Positions 1 to 10,465 of a stretch of 30,558 nucleotides of DNA are shown here, piece after piece. The stretch covers positions 17,162-47,719 of the forward strand of contig VHZZ01002424.1 of NCBI GenBank assembly GCA_009801015.1, read 5' to 3'. Each line of letters begins with the position of its first letter. Positions within the stretch are counted from its first letter, which is position 1. The notes under the pieces are model-generated. The model was given only the letters and a program-made list of their open reading frames with translations, was not told the origin of the DNA and searched no databases. This DNA comes from Silene noctiflora. Taxonomy: Eukaryota; Streptophyta; Magnoliopsida; Caryophyllales; Caryophyllaceae. A program made the translations under genes and the position numbers.

Positions 1-792
1 AAACATCTAACCTTTTTTATTTGGTTATTCCTCTTGAAGAATCCATTAATTAGCCATCAGAGACATGCAAACATTTATTGAAAGAATATTGGTGAACTTG
101 GAAAAGTATGAAGGTGCTTGGACGCGTTGTTTACATAATCATGGAGAAAAAAAGGTTAGGGTTCATACAAGGAAGATGAACGACTAATTTAAGAGAAAGC
201 GCTGGAGAGAGGTATAGCCGTATAAGGAGGCAGAGATACATGGTTAGAAATTGGATTAGAATTACAATGGGTTTTAGGGTAGAGTTGGGGTGTATTGTGT
301 CGTGTATACATGTGTATACATGAGAGATGTAAATACTCATGTAATGGGTTCAATTGGATGAACTTAGCTCCATTTGTAATTTTATTTAGATTTTTGGCGT
401 ATATTCTGTTATTAGCTCCTAACACTAAGACAAATTTGTTATGTTTTTCTACGCTACTGTCAATTACAAATTCTCATTCAAGAGGAGTTAATTCGTTTAA
501 GCTTTAAACGGGTCGAATTGTTAAGATAGGATAAAAAAAAAAGTCCCTAGATACTAGCCAAAATAATTGTCTTATCTAAACAGATGGTGTAATATTTGAC
601 CCATTTTACTTTTTCATAACATTTAACTTTATTCCATGTATTAGACCATATTATCAATGCATTCGTGTTGCCATCTATAAGAGCTCAAGTGATTAACATT
701 TTATTTTTTCCATGCATTTGTTAGATTTGAAAGTAAATATACTTTTTTTTTTTGTTTATTTATATGCTCATGTATACTACTGATAGCACTTA
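1..792. other. Intergenic, no gene recognised
   Basis: AT-rich sequence with short open frames on both strands. None shows a recognisable domain or convincing exon structure. The only structured feature is the Helitron 3' end that closes this stretch at 802-833. Its matching 5' end was not located, so part of this stretch may belong to that element. Confidence 0.5.
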
Positions 793-801
793 CTATTACA
801 A

Positions 802-833
802 CCCGTGCATTTTTTGCACGGGTTTAAAACTAG
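802..833 (+). mobile_element. Helitron 3' terminus (hairpin plus CTAG)
   Basis: A perfect 8-bp stem, CCCGTGCA (802-809) and TGCACGGG (815-822) around a T-rich loop, is followed 7 nt later by CTAG (830-833) and then a T. This is the classic Helitron 3' end: a short GC-rich hairpin, a CTRR terminus and insertion in front of a T. The 5' end (A followed by TC) was not identified, so the element length is unknown. The same hairpin-plus-CTAG design recurs at 6064, 6201 (reverse), 6986 and 28568, so several related rolling-circle elements have landed in this window. Confidence 0.7.
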
Positions 834-2234
834 TAGTACGTATATAGTGGAGTATATTTTATTTAATAAAGTAGTACAAGTATCAACATAGTACAAGATG
901 TACTATGCTTCGCTACGCAGTTACCAAATAACCTCCCTACCCTATCCCCACGTCATCACCTTGACCCACCAACCTCTGACCCATCGCCTGTCCCTCACCG
1001 TCGGCAGTCTGATCAGCGACAAATGCTTTTCCCCACTAGCGTTCACATGCCATGACGATAGAGTATCCAATTTCTCAATTCCCAACTCCCAAAACACCAC
1101 TCACCGACCCACTGTTGTAGCCCCACTGCCGGCCTCTGATCAGCCAACGAACCACCCCCTTAAGTTTTGCTCATTAGCAATAAGGTGGGTGAAATTACAG
1201 GAGAATGGATATGTAAGATTAGAGGAAATAGATTAGAGATAAATTAGAGAGAGAAAATGAGACAGGAAATGAAAAGGGTATAATTGTCAACAACGTACTG
1301 TGATAAGTAAAACGTGTACTGCGAAAATCAGGACCATTTTTTTTTACCGGTGTACAAAGAGTAAGATTAAATACTAATGGCTCTATTAGCTAGTCTATGA
1401 GCCATTTAATGTGCACACGATATTAAGTTTTTTTTTTTTTGGACAATAGGCAATATTTGTAGTAAACTACTTCGTAGTAATTAGATAATTTCCAACAAAA
1501 ATGTTGTCCGAAAGTTTTCTAGTTTCATGCTCAATTGAGATATTAGATAGATGCTAGAAAATGTAAGACCTTGAGTTTTGAAAATTCGGAAATCCACCAA
1601 ATCGTAGGAATCAAAAATGTCCAAAAAGATTGTTTATAAATCAAAACTGGGATTAATATTGAAATTTGAAAGCGACAAACTCAACCAACTCGAAAGGCGG
1701 ACTGAAATTGTGGAACCCATATGACCCATGATCATAAAATAGATCCAACCTAACTTGAGTTTTGTTGTCTCATAATTAATTTGGTCCAATCTGAAAATCT
1801 CTGACCTGGAAATGACGGGACTACTATAAATAGCTAGAATTGACAAAAATGACTTGTAATGATGATTTTGAAATATGTTTTTGGAATGGAGTTAGATACC
1901 TAATGAATTCTAATCCCATGATTTTCAACCCGTGCAATCACATACCTAGCTCTCTCCCGTGGATTCAAGCTCCATTCTTCCATGCCTTATTAATGAAAAA
2001 TGAACCAAACACGTTTTAAAAGATATGAAATTTGAAACCTCATGCCTCTATGATTTCTCACTCCATTTCATTTCATTTCTAACCATTGAACCAAACGACA
2101 CCTAAAAGTAAGCTGAATCCATTTTACAAAACTACATCCATTCAATCAACACAAAGTCTTGGGATTGGTCGATTTTAGTTTCCTAAATTGATCGAGCTTG
2201 ATTTCAGATACACACCGAAATATAAGTGAAGGGT
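834..2234. other. Intergenic, no gene recognised
   Basis: No supported gene. A 112-codon open frame at 898-1236 (+) has no recognisable domain and is rich in Pro, Ser, Thr and Leu in a locally C-rich stretch. I treat it as noise or an unidentifiable captured fragment. The rest is AT-rich and lacks recognisable repeats. Confidence 0.4.
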
Positions 2235-2339
2235 AGTCTCATCAGTGGCGAATTTAGGATTTACGGAATGGGGGTGTTTTAATAAACTTTATAAAGCATA
2301 AATTAACATGAAAAAATAATTACTCATTCATAATACAAT

Positions 2340-2626
2340 TTACGCTAAAGATTTTAAGGCAAGAAAATGTGATCTAGTACATCGGTTTGAACTATACGAA
2401 AAACATCTTTCTCTATAAATGTGACTAAGCATCATTCAATACTTTGATTCCCCATGTTATTTCTAAATTTGTTATTCACATATGTCATTGCGGAAAAAAC
2501 TCGTTCCATGTTTGCGATTGGCATAAAAAATACCTTATTAGAACATATACTCCGTACTAGTTTGGTCAAAAGGCCAAAGGTTAATATTCTCGTCAATTCC
2601 ACTAACCACAAAGCTACAAACAACAA
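2340..2626 (-). pseudogene. hAT transposase C-terminal dimerisation domain remnant
   Basis: Reading from 2626 downwards, the minus strand encodes a segment containing PIANMERVFSAM, then NNKFRNNMGNQSIE. A stop codon (TGA, 2432-2434) follows, and beyond it in the same frame comes CLVTFIEKDVFRIV. This fits the hAT dimerisation signature: an 'ERxFSxM' core, a basic 'LRNxMG' stretch and 'CLVxxIExDxF'. It is typical of plant hAT proteins with TTF-type zinc fingers. The in-frame stop and the loss of all upstream catalytic regions make this a pseudogene. It lies inside the element bounded by the 8-bp duplication, which agrees with that element's class. Confidence 0.7.
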
Positions 2627-2740
2627 TTTGAAGCTTACTTGATGATTTCTTATACCTAATCAACTAATTGTAAAAAACTTTCAGAGGGAAAAGAAAAAAT
2701 CAAATTCATTATTTTTTTTTTGATGAAATGTAAAAATATA

Positions 2741-2936
2741 CTCCCTCCTAGTCGCTCATTTCTTCCCTTTTCATTTTGCACAAGAAATAAGAAAATGATT
2801 TTAAACCACACAAAACACTCTACCCCACATCCAAATGAATTTAGACCACACAAAACCTTTCCAAAAAGGAAAGAGGGAAGAAAATCCGACTACCGTGAAA
2901 AAGGAAAGAAAGAAGAAATGATCGACTAGGAGGGAG
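2741..2936. mobile_element. Stowaway (Tc1/mariner) MITE nested in the hAT relic
   Basis: The left end CTCCCTCCTAGTCG (2741 on) mirrors the right end CGACTAGGAGGGAG (to 2936), giving near-perfect inverted repeats of about 25 bp that begin with the Stowaway hallmark CTCCCTCC. A TA dinucleotide lies directly outside each end (2739-2740 and 2937-2938), the mariner target duplication. Length is 196 bp with no coding capacity. The short open frames across it on both strands are by-products of its purine/pyrimidine asymmetry. It inserted after the hAT element. Confidence 0.85.
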
Positions 2937-3615
2937 TATTAAATTAAGAAACCGTTTCAATTACATGGAAAAGACCAACCCGCAGATTGGGCCAACTCCA
3001 CACTAAACATAGGCCTAGTCCAATACAAAACTACAACCAACAAAAGACCAAATACAACCAACAATTAGAGATGAACCCTATTTTCAATCAACAAAACCAA
3101 CAATTTCCTTGTGAAACTGCCGCACTGCCGCACCATTCCTTCATGCATTTTCCAGATCCTTCACCATTTCCTCTCCAAATTCATTATTCACATAATCGGC
3201 TAATTAGCAAATTGCTAATGCTTGCTCATCAATTTTCTAAACCTAATTTGGCCAATTGCTTACAATCACTCAACCATAAAACCATTTCAATAATTCTAAT
3301 TTTCTATCAATCTTTATCCTATGAAGAAAACATCATATTCATTATTCATATAGTCTAAATCCTCAAATAATATATATTTTTTTTTCTAAAAATTAATGAG
3401 GGCGAGGGTTAATGCCCATCACTCCCTGTAAATTTGCCCCTGAATCTCATAATTTTAACTTTTACTCGTATTTCTTATTGACCAAGGCATTATAACATAC
3501 ACAAGGACATTAGATAATTGGTAATGATCAACAAATGAATTTTATAAATGAACGAACTTGTGCGATTTCTTTCGTTTCTATTAAGTATAGATGATTTATT
3601 CACTACAATTTTATT

Positions 3616-4546
3616 AATAAGACTTGCTTCAGACGATCTGAAATAAAACGGACCAAATGTCACCATTTTCTTAATAGAATGTAACCATTTTGTTGTTTAG
3701 ATCCCGCGCAATGCGCGATATTTATAGAATTTTTCTTTTTATTATTTAATCATGCTAAATTAACACCTCAATAATTTTTCATATTTCATGTCATTACATT
3801 TTGATATGAAAAACAAAATTGAATTGTAAAATTATTCAAGAAAACTTACTAAAATTGAACTGAAAAATAATAGTGGTATCTCATTAACGTAATTGTTCAT
3901 TTTTCTCGTTATTGTATTTTTTCGAGAAAAAAAAATGAAAATTAATCCAAGAAAATTGAGGAATGTGCTGAAATGTATTTTTTTAAAAACAGTTTTTTAT
4001 ACCACAAAACTAATGATTCCAAGTTATAAATTCTCTTAATTTTTTTCTTTGTCATGAAAGTAATCAAAACGATTTATAGTTTTGTTTATACATAGTATGA
4101 GTCAAGTCATTCTCAAATAATAACACCAATAAAGATGTAATATTTTATAGTTTTATATTATTTATATTTTAATTAAAATATTATAGTTTAGTAAAAATAT
4201 TATAGTTTAGTGTTTAGTGAAAATTATATAATTTGATGAAAACATTAATTTTAATGAAAATAATTATATAATGAAATACATTATAATTATTAATTTCCTT
4301 ATTTAGTGAATACAATTAAATTATCAATAACTTCCTTGTTTAAAAAGATGTTTTTTTGGTGGGAAAATTTGCGAGTTCACCTATTCTTTTAGTAGATAGA
4401 GGATGTTATAACTAAGGTTGTCATTTTTTTACCGTGAAAATGATGGCAACATTTTATCAGCAAACAGTAACATTTTATCGTAAAATGGTTACATTTGGTC
4501 CGTTTTATTTCAGACGGGAAATAACCCGTTTGAAATAAGAATTTGC
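3616..4546. mobile_element. Mutator-like MITE split by a Helitron
   Basis: The two ends are inverted repeats. The left part (3616-3660) contains CTTGCTTCAGACG and AAATAAAACGGACCAAATGT. The reverse complement of the right end (about 4480-4546) contains CTTATTTCAAACG and the same AAATAAAACGGACCAAATGT. An identical 11-bp direct repeat, acaattttatt, flanks both ends (3605-3615 and 4547-4557). Its length fits the 9-11 bp target duplications of Mutator-like elements. The middle is occupied by a Helitron (about 3692-4403). Without it the MITE would be only about 220 bp. No coding capacity is seen. Confidence 0.75.
3692..4403 (-). mobile_element. Non-autonomous Helitron, minus strand, nested in a MITE
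   Basis: Read on the minus strand, the element starts at 4403 with TCCTCTATCTACTAAAAG, preceded by A. It ends near 3692 after a GC-rich hairpin (GCGCATTGCGC, about 3705-3718) followed by TCTAAAC. The terminal four bases are degenerate (CAAC where related copies have CTAG). Its interior matches the Helitron at 5485-6064 over several hundred bases in opposite orientation, including shared AT-rich tracts around 4140-4320 and 5570-5720. The paired copies and matching 5' starts support the call. It encodes no Rep/helicase and depends on an autonomous partner. Confidence 0.65.
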
Positions 4547-4628
4547 ACAATTTTATTGTTGGGGTAACCTATTAATTCTATAATTGATCAGCTGTATTTT
4601 CTATCCGTCCTATTTTCGATCCAGTAAA

Positions 4629-5321
4629 TCTTCCGAAAGACCGTCTTCCACTAAATTAATGGGAGACATAACATGGAAAACTACAATTAAATAACTCCCT
4701 CCCCCATCATATAAGAGAATAAACGCTATTGAGAGACCGTCTTTCTAAAATGTTTGTGTTTTCGATCGCATCAATTTCATATAGACGAGAGATTTGTACC
4801 TTTTTATGAAATGTCTAAATCCTTCTTCTTGGCATTACGTGTATCAATCAATTTGTACTCCTGTAAGTCACAACAACGACATGAAAGCTTCTTAATTACA
4901 CCACAATTTCATTCGACCGACGTGAATCATTTTAAAAACTTAGGACTCTGGAAGTACTGCATTAAAATGTACTGTATAATTTCTCAAATGCTAGACGATG
5001 AATTGTTTATTCTACACTTTGTGCTGGTCGGTGCATTGTATTTCTCAGTTTCACCGTACCCATGGCTTCATGGGAATCTTGACATTATTATATTATTAAT
5101 ATTTGTTAATTTGTGCTTTTCTTGTTTTTTCGGTTCAAATTTTTTTTGAATTTAATGAAGTTGTACTAAATTGAATAAAACTAACACAAAAATTTTAGAG
5201 AGACGGTCTCTCAATAGCGTTATTGAGAGACCCTTACATGACGGGGAGAAGAAGTTATTTAACATCTATTTTTTCTGTTATGTCTCCCATTAAATTAGTG
5301 GGAGACGGTCTCTCAAAAGAC
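4629..5321. mobile_element. Element with about 120-bp terminal inverted repeats
   Basis: The segment at 4629-4750 is repeated in inverted orientation at about 5190-5321. Both arms contain TCTTyyGArAGACCGTCT, then CCACTAA, AATGGGAGACATAACA, a TTAAATAACT tract and an inner AACGCTATTGAGAGACCGTC block. Long inverted repeats of this kind suggest a Mutator-like foldback or MITE. No convincing target duplication is seen, so the superfamily is uncertain. The roughly 440-bp interior holds a 131-codon open frame (4754-5149, +) with no recognised domain. It lies between two inverted Helitron copies. Confidence 0.65.
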
Positions 5322-5484
5322 TTATGGAAAACTAAACACGACCTTACTTTTACCAATCCACTTGACAACTGACGACCTCCTCTTGTTCCCCTAATTCTAC
5401 CTTCAACACAACCTCACGTAACTATAATAGCTAATCGCAATTAACCAATCGTCATCAAACTAAATTTTATAATCGCCTATAGCA

Positions 5485-6064
5485 TCCCTATCTACTAAGA
5501 ACAGGTATTCTAATATTTTTTCTTTTCAAAAGCATCTTTTTAAATAAGGAAGGTAATTACAATTACAATTAAACATTCACTAAATAAGGAAACTAATAAT
5601 TATAATTTATTTCATTAAATTATTATCTTTTCATTAAAATTAAATTTTCCATCAAATTATATTATTTTCACTAAAATGTAAAATATAATATTTTAATTAA
5701 AATATAAATAAAAATTATAAAAATTTAAAATTTCTTAAATCTCTTAAATTCTATTATTTGAGAATGATTTGCACCATATTATTTATAAAACAAAATTGTA
5801 AATCACTATTATTAATTTTGTGACAAAAAAAGAAAAATTGAGAGAATTTATAAATTGAAATCATTAGTTTTGTGGTATAAAAATATTTTCTGTAAAATAT
5901 ACTTTAGCACACTGATTAGTTTTAAATTCCAACTTTTTTTTTCAAACTAATATCCAATGACGAGAAATATGAACAATTAATAAGATACCAATATTATATA
6001 AGAAATTTATTCGAAATTAAAAAACTTTATATGTCGTGCATATATTACACGGGGTCTAAACTAG
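5485..6064 (+). mobile_element. Non-autonomous Helitron, plus strand
   Basis: The element begins with TCCCTATCTACTAAGAACAG directly after an A (5484). It ends in CTAG (6061-6064) directly before a T (6065), so both termini match Helitron A^T insertion. A weak hairpin around 6034-6052 (GTG...CAC with an AT-rich loop) precedes the terminus and is followed by GGGGTCTAAA. The 580-bp body is AT-rich and non-coding. It is a sister copy of the minus-strand Helitron at 3692-4403. The final 60 bases also resemble the Helitron end at 28568. Confidence 0.75.
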
Positions 6065-6200
6065 TTTTATTATTGTTCAAACTATTATATCTTATGCTGA
6101 AATTTGATAGTATGTTATCTTGATATTGAAAATATATTATAGTTTTATATAAATATTCTGATAGACGGCTATAAAACAATGGTAATATTGTTGTTTAGTA

Positions 6201-6240
6201 CTAGTATAGATTCCGTACTACAGTACGATATTTGTAAAGG
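6201..6240 (-). mobile_element. Helitron 3' terminus on the minus strand
   Basis: On the minus strand the hairpin CGTAC-tgta-GTACG is followed by GAATCTATA, then CTAG (plus positions 6201-6204) and a T (complement of A at 6200). This fits a Helitron 3' end pointing left. The matching 5' end was not found. The body should extend to higher coordinates, overlapping or abutting the plus-strand Helitron end at 6986. Confidence 0.55.
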
Positions 6241-6957
6241 GTTGTGTTAGAGAAAAATGTAATTAAGATGTTGACATTAAACATTTTTACAAATAATAAA
6301 TCTACTATCATAAGGTTTTGTATTGAGACGAATTCTCATAATAGTTGAGAATTCCTTTTTTGTATTTTTTATGAAATTTGGCCTACATGGAAGTTACGTA
6401 AAAAAGTTATTTTAGATGCTTGATATTTTTGAGGTTGATTTGGAAGAAATATTTAGAAATTGATTTAAAAAATTTAACAAATTACATCTCTATATTTCTT
6501 AATTTTTAAGATAATAAATTTTGTTTTAATAAATGGAATCCTATTAGTCAGAAAGATTTTGTAAGAATAACACTAAGTGGATTATTTAGCAACATTTTTG
6601 GCAATTAATGGAATCAAATTAATAGACTAAATTAACAGTGAGCTCACTTACTTCATTATTAGAATTTGTCAAGAGTAATAATAACATTGAGCGGAAACTT
6701 TTAAGTAGTGTTAAATCATTTAGTATATAGGAGATTTTACATGTCCATGCATATATTATGTCATGGCATTTGTTGCACTTGAGATTTCGAACAACCTTTT
6801 TTTAGATTATAGATGAGTATATAAATTAATATGTTGTCAGGTTTTGTCTATTTTGTAGGAACAAATCTCTCATTGTGTAGGTAATTTTAGTTATGGCGGA
6901 AATCGTTAATCTATTTAAATGCTCTATACTACAAATTTTAAATGAACCTAAGTGTAT

Positions 6958-6986
6958 CCGTGCATTTTGCACGGGTACTAAGCTAG
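6958..6986 (+). mobile_element. Helitron 3' terminus on the plus strand
   Basis: A 7-bp stem CCGTGCA (6958-6964) and TGCACGG (6968-6974) is followed by GTACTAAG and CTAG (6983-6986), with T next. This is nearly the same hairpin as at 802-822, so both belong to one terminal family. The 5' end was not identified, so the element length is unknown. Confidence 0.65.
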
Positions 6987-7660
6987 TGATCTACCAATTT
7001 TATAACATGATCTATCAATTTGACCCACATTTTGTATTGATACCAATACCATTGGCAAAATACCAGGCATATCAAAATAGTAACTTCAATTAACAAATAA
7101 AAGTTATAGGTAGTCTTGACAATCTACGTTTTGTCTCATTTATCTACTTCATCCGTTTTAAACAAGAATTTGTGTATATTTTCAGTTCTATCACCTTAAT
7201 AAAAATAGTGAACCAATATACGTAATCTGTAGGGTATTATGACCCGGTTCTTTCTGACTTAATTTCAACTCATTTAAGTTCAGTTCAGTAAGGAGGCAAG
7301 TGGTTAGAAAATGGATATAGCCACCTACCTTCCACTTGCATTTGTGTGAGAGACAACCATCCGTTTTAAGCTTAAGACGGATAGTGACCGTCTTAAGTAA
7401 GACCTTCTACTTGGAGTTTTACTTGGTACGTGACAGCGATATCTCTCGTCATCAAAAAAAGAAATCATTAAAAAAAATTAAAAATCATGGGGACACTTGA
7501 GTACTTGACCGGTAATAGCGCGGGAATAAAAAAGTAGGAAAAGCTGTTATACACACACTTGATCGCTCCTCGTCCTTTGTTCCTTCTCCGTGGTCTCTCC
7601 GCGTACAACATTTACCCCCATTTTTATCTTCACCATTAAGTCTTCTTCATCAATTTACCT
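6987..7660. other. Upstream region of the ERD7-like gene with MITE-like debris
   Basis: No gene is seen. Between about 7290 and 7405 there are motifs shared with the MITEs at 26583 and 28683: gcaagtg...ccacttgc, gtgagagac, and repeated ccgtcttaag/cttaagacgg palindromes. This suggests a degenerate relative whose left end I cannot place. An ACGTG core at 7428-7432 could be an ABA-response-type element, but a single core is weak evidence. Confidence 0.4.
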
Positions 7661-7661
7661 C

Positions 7662-7668
7662 TATAAAT
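7662..7668 (+). promoter_or_regulatory. Putative TATA box of the ERD7-like gene
   Basis: TATAAAT lies 52 bases before the start codon at 7720, in a pyrimidine-rich stretch typical of plant core promoters. Transcription would begin near 7690-7700, giving a short leader rich in C and T. This is inferred from position and motif only. Confidence 0.55.
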
Positions 7669-7719
7669 TCCGCCATTAATCTATCTCCCCCGTTTCTTCA
7701 CTTCCATATCCACACATCA

Positions 7720-10465
7720 ATGGCTTCCAAAGATCAACAACGCCCTTCTTTATACCCTAATATCGACAATTCTAACCCTAATTCCTCAACACCTTTTATC
7801 TCAAACCCTAACCCTAATCCCCAATCTTCATCCATGTATCCTACGATTAACATGGCGGATCTTGTCGATAACCTATTTCCGGACAATTACAAAGACATGC
7901 CGTCGACGCCGTCGGCGCCGCCTCCGGATGTTGCGCCGGTTGAGGAAACCATAATTTCGATTCCAGGTGCGGTTGTTCATTTGATTGATAAGAAGTATAG
8001 TGTTGAGCTTGCGATTGGGGAGTTTTCGATTGTTCAGCTTCGTCATGGGGATAATATCGTTGCGTTTATGGCGCGTGTTTCGGATGAGTTGCAGTGGCCG
8101 TTGGTCAAGGAGGAAGCGATTGTGAAGGTCGATGATTCGCATTACTTTTTCTCGATTTCCGACCCGAGTTGTGCTGGGAAGGAAGTGGATGAGGATGATG
8201 TGTTGAATTACGGGTTGAGTTTCGCTTCAAAAGGGCAGGAACGGTTGTTGAGGGAGTTGGATAGGGTTTTTGAGGGTTTGGGAAATTTTACGGTGCAATC
8301 TGTTTCGAAGAAGAGTAAGGATGAGGTGGTAGGGGTGGCGATGGCGAGGGAGATGACACCGGAGGATATTAAGGTTGATAAGGTGAAGAGGGAGGCTATG
8401 GAGCGTAACTGTGGTGCGTATTGGACTACACTGGCGCCTAATGTGGAAGAGTATAGCTCTTCTACCGCGAAATTGATTGCTTCTGGGTCAGCTCAGTTGA
8501 TTAAGGGGATTTTGTGGTGCGGGGATGTGACCTCTGATCGGATGAAATGGGGGCAGGAGGTGTTAAGGAAGCGAATTGATCCCGTTGAGAAGAGGGAGAT
8601 TGATAAGAACACCTTGAAAAGGATTAAAAGGTTTGTGCTTTGGCTTATTTGGTTATAATTGGAATGTTTATTGATTGGGTAACATGCTTTTTCTAATGTT
8701 GCATTCGTTTGAACCCTTCTATTTACTGCCTTGGTGGATGCCTCTTTGGAGGCACTAGTGCAATGTTGATGTTGTGTCCATTCACCATTGGCTGACTTAA
8801 TTCTTTATATTTCACCTGCTTTGTTAAATAGTGTGGCAGTGATCATGTTTAAGGTTTTGTGTTGTCTATGGTTAAAGGTCTTAATGTGTCATTTGTTCGG
8901 GGTTTATTGCTATGTGCTGTGCATTGTTCTATGCAAGTAGATTTTATGTGAGTGTCATTAGCCTTCATTTGGTAATTATGCTGTACTCAGAGTACGGTAG
9001 TCCGCATATTTCAAAATACTTATAGCATATTCATCAAAACATTGAATGAGTTGACATATTATCAAACAAATTGACAAAAATATGCAAATACTTTTGTGAA
9101 GACATTTTGGTAAGCTTGTTTGCTGACTTTAGTTTGATTATTATATGCAAACTCCATTTGACTCGATGACCATGCTAACTAATCTCGATGACTATGCTAC
9201 ACTGGGAGTACGGTATAACAAGTGTATTCACTTGCCAGTGGTGGCCAAAGAGTGATAAGTTGCTTTTATGATAGTACAAGTTCACTTGCTCCAGCCTGTG
9301 CCGGTGTTAGCTGCTAACTATTGTGCTGACTGTTCATGCAGAGCGAAGGCCATGACAAAAATGACAAAAAGTGTGGCGACTGGAGTGCTGACTGGGGTCG
9401 TGAAAGTGTCTGGATTTTTCATGAGCTCAGTTGCCAATTCTAAAGCGGGCAAGAAATTCTTCAGTCTATTGCCTGGAGAAATGGTCTTGGCTTCCTTGGA
9501 TGGATTCAGTATGTCCTTCACCTCTAACTCTTTTCGGTTGATCCAAACTTTCATTTAGCGTGGTTAAGATATTTTTGTGCGCCTCTTTAGGCTGTTAGCG
9601 GATGTAAGATATCACACCATTAGCTGTGTAAGTTTGCAATTGCAACTATGACATTAGTCCTATACTAGTGTACTTACTGTGTTAAAAATCTTGTTTGGCT
9701 TACAGATAGAATCTGCGATGCTGTTGAAATAGCTGGAAAAGAAGTTATGTCTACAACCTCCACCGTAACAACTGGATTAGTGACACACAAGTAAGTAACA
9801 CTATCTGTTTTTCATCATCGGCTACATTATCTTCGTGCTTTTTTTAAGTTGAACTCTCAATTCCTGGTTTGCTGAGGCCCCCCAACATTTAAGTAAATTT
9901 TTTTCTTCTGCAAATTAGTACATATTCCAGCTTTCTTGGTTTCCAATGGAGTCCAAAACTCACTCTTCTTTCATAATGGAGTAAAGTACAATGATCCATT
10001 AACTGGTCGCGTAGTGCGCTTATTGCACCTAGGTGCAGCAGTAAAACAATGCAAGACTCTACGAGTCAAGTGCAGAAGGATTAGTTCGTAACTTGAATAG
10101 GATGACATCTTTAGCAGATGTATTTCACCGTCTGATTAATGTTACTTTTTGTATTGTTTTCCCAGAATGTGTAATAGGTTGTACATAACATAACTCGGCA
10201 AAGCACAGTGTTGTTAGATTATGATCATCCTTTGTGTTGATATTGATGTATTCTTCCTTTTATGTGATGCAGATATGGAGAAGACGCAGGTAAGGCAACC
10301 CACGAAGGGCTAGGTGCAGCAGGACATGCCATCGGCACAGCTTGGACTGTTTTTAAGATCAGGAAAGCGTTGAACCCTAAGAATGCCGTCAAGCCTACCA
10401 GTTTCGCCAAGTCTGCTGTGAAAGCAGCTGCTGCCGAATACAAGACCCAAAAATCTAAGAAATGA
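7720..10465 (+). CDS. ERD7: Senescence/dehydration-associated protein, ERD7-like
   Basis: Four exons join in frame: 7720-8630, 9342-9508, 9706-9790 and 10273-10465, all with GT-AG introns. They predict 451 aa, close to the roughly 450 aa of Arabidopsis ERD7. The first 75 residues are low-complexity (Asn, Pro, Ser) and probably disordered. Residues about 76-160 form the conserved N-terminal part (IISIPGAVVHLID onward). The C-terminal half is the plant senescence domain: GAYWTTLAPNVEEYS, GSAQLIKGILWCGDVT, then glycine/alanine-rich amphipathic stretches (VATGVLTGVVKVSGFF, KAGKKFFSLLPGE) and a Lys/Ala-rich tail. Family members are induced by drought, cold and senescence and associate with membrane lipids. 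The exact molecular role here is inferred from family. The next gene downstream is the HK1-type osmosensor. No break or missing exon is seen. Confidence 0.93.

Larger units (their letters stand above)
2243..3442 (-). mobile_element. Decayed hAT-family DNA transposon, 1.2 kb
   Basis: The ends are imperfect terminal inverted repeats: CAGTGGCGAATTTA at the left and, on the reverse strand at the right, CAGGGGCAAATTTA. They are flanked by a near-perfect 8-bp target duplication, agtctcat (2235-2242) and aatctcat (3443-3450), the length expected for hAT elements. The minus strand carries a remnant of the hAT C-terminal dimerisation domain (see separate entry). A Stowaway MITE is nested inside at 2741-2936. 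The internal region is much shorter than an autonomous hAT, so most of the transposase is gone. The element is an old, immobile fossil. Confidence 0.75.

Noticed and set aside
898-1236. 112-codon open frame after a Helitron end
   Set aside because: No recognisable domain, low-complexity composition, and no supporting splice or promoter context.
1931-1945. aacccgtgcaatcac as another Helitron hairpin
   Set aside because: No inverted partner and no correctly spaced hairpin-plus-CTAG end follow it.
2656-2929. Overlapping open frames on both strands
   Set aside because: They lie within the Stowaway MITE and its flanks and arise from its inverted repeats.
7873-8142. Minus-strand 89-codon open frame rich in Arg
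   Set aside because: It is the antisense shadow of the first ERD7-like exon; the Arg run reflects the Pro/Ser/Ala codons on the other strand.
8980-9220. Short repeats of gagtacggta type in intron 1 of the ERD7-like gene
   Set aside because: Only two imperfect copies with no boundaries or target duplication; not enough to call an element.
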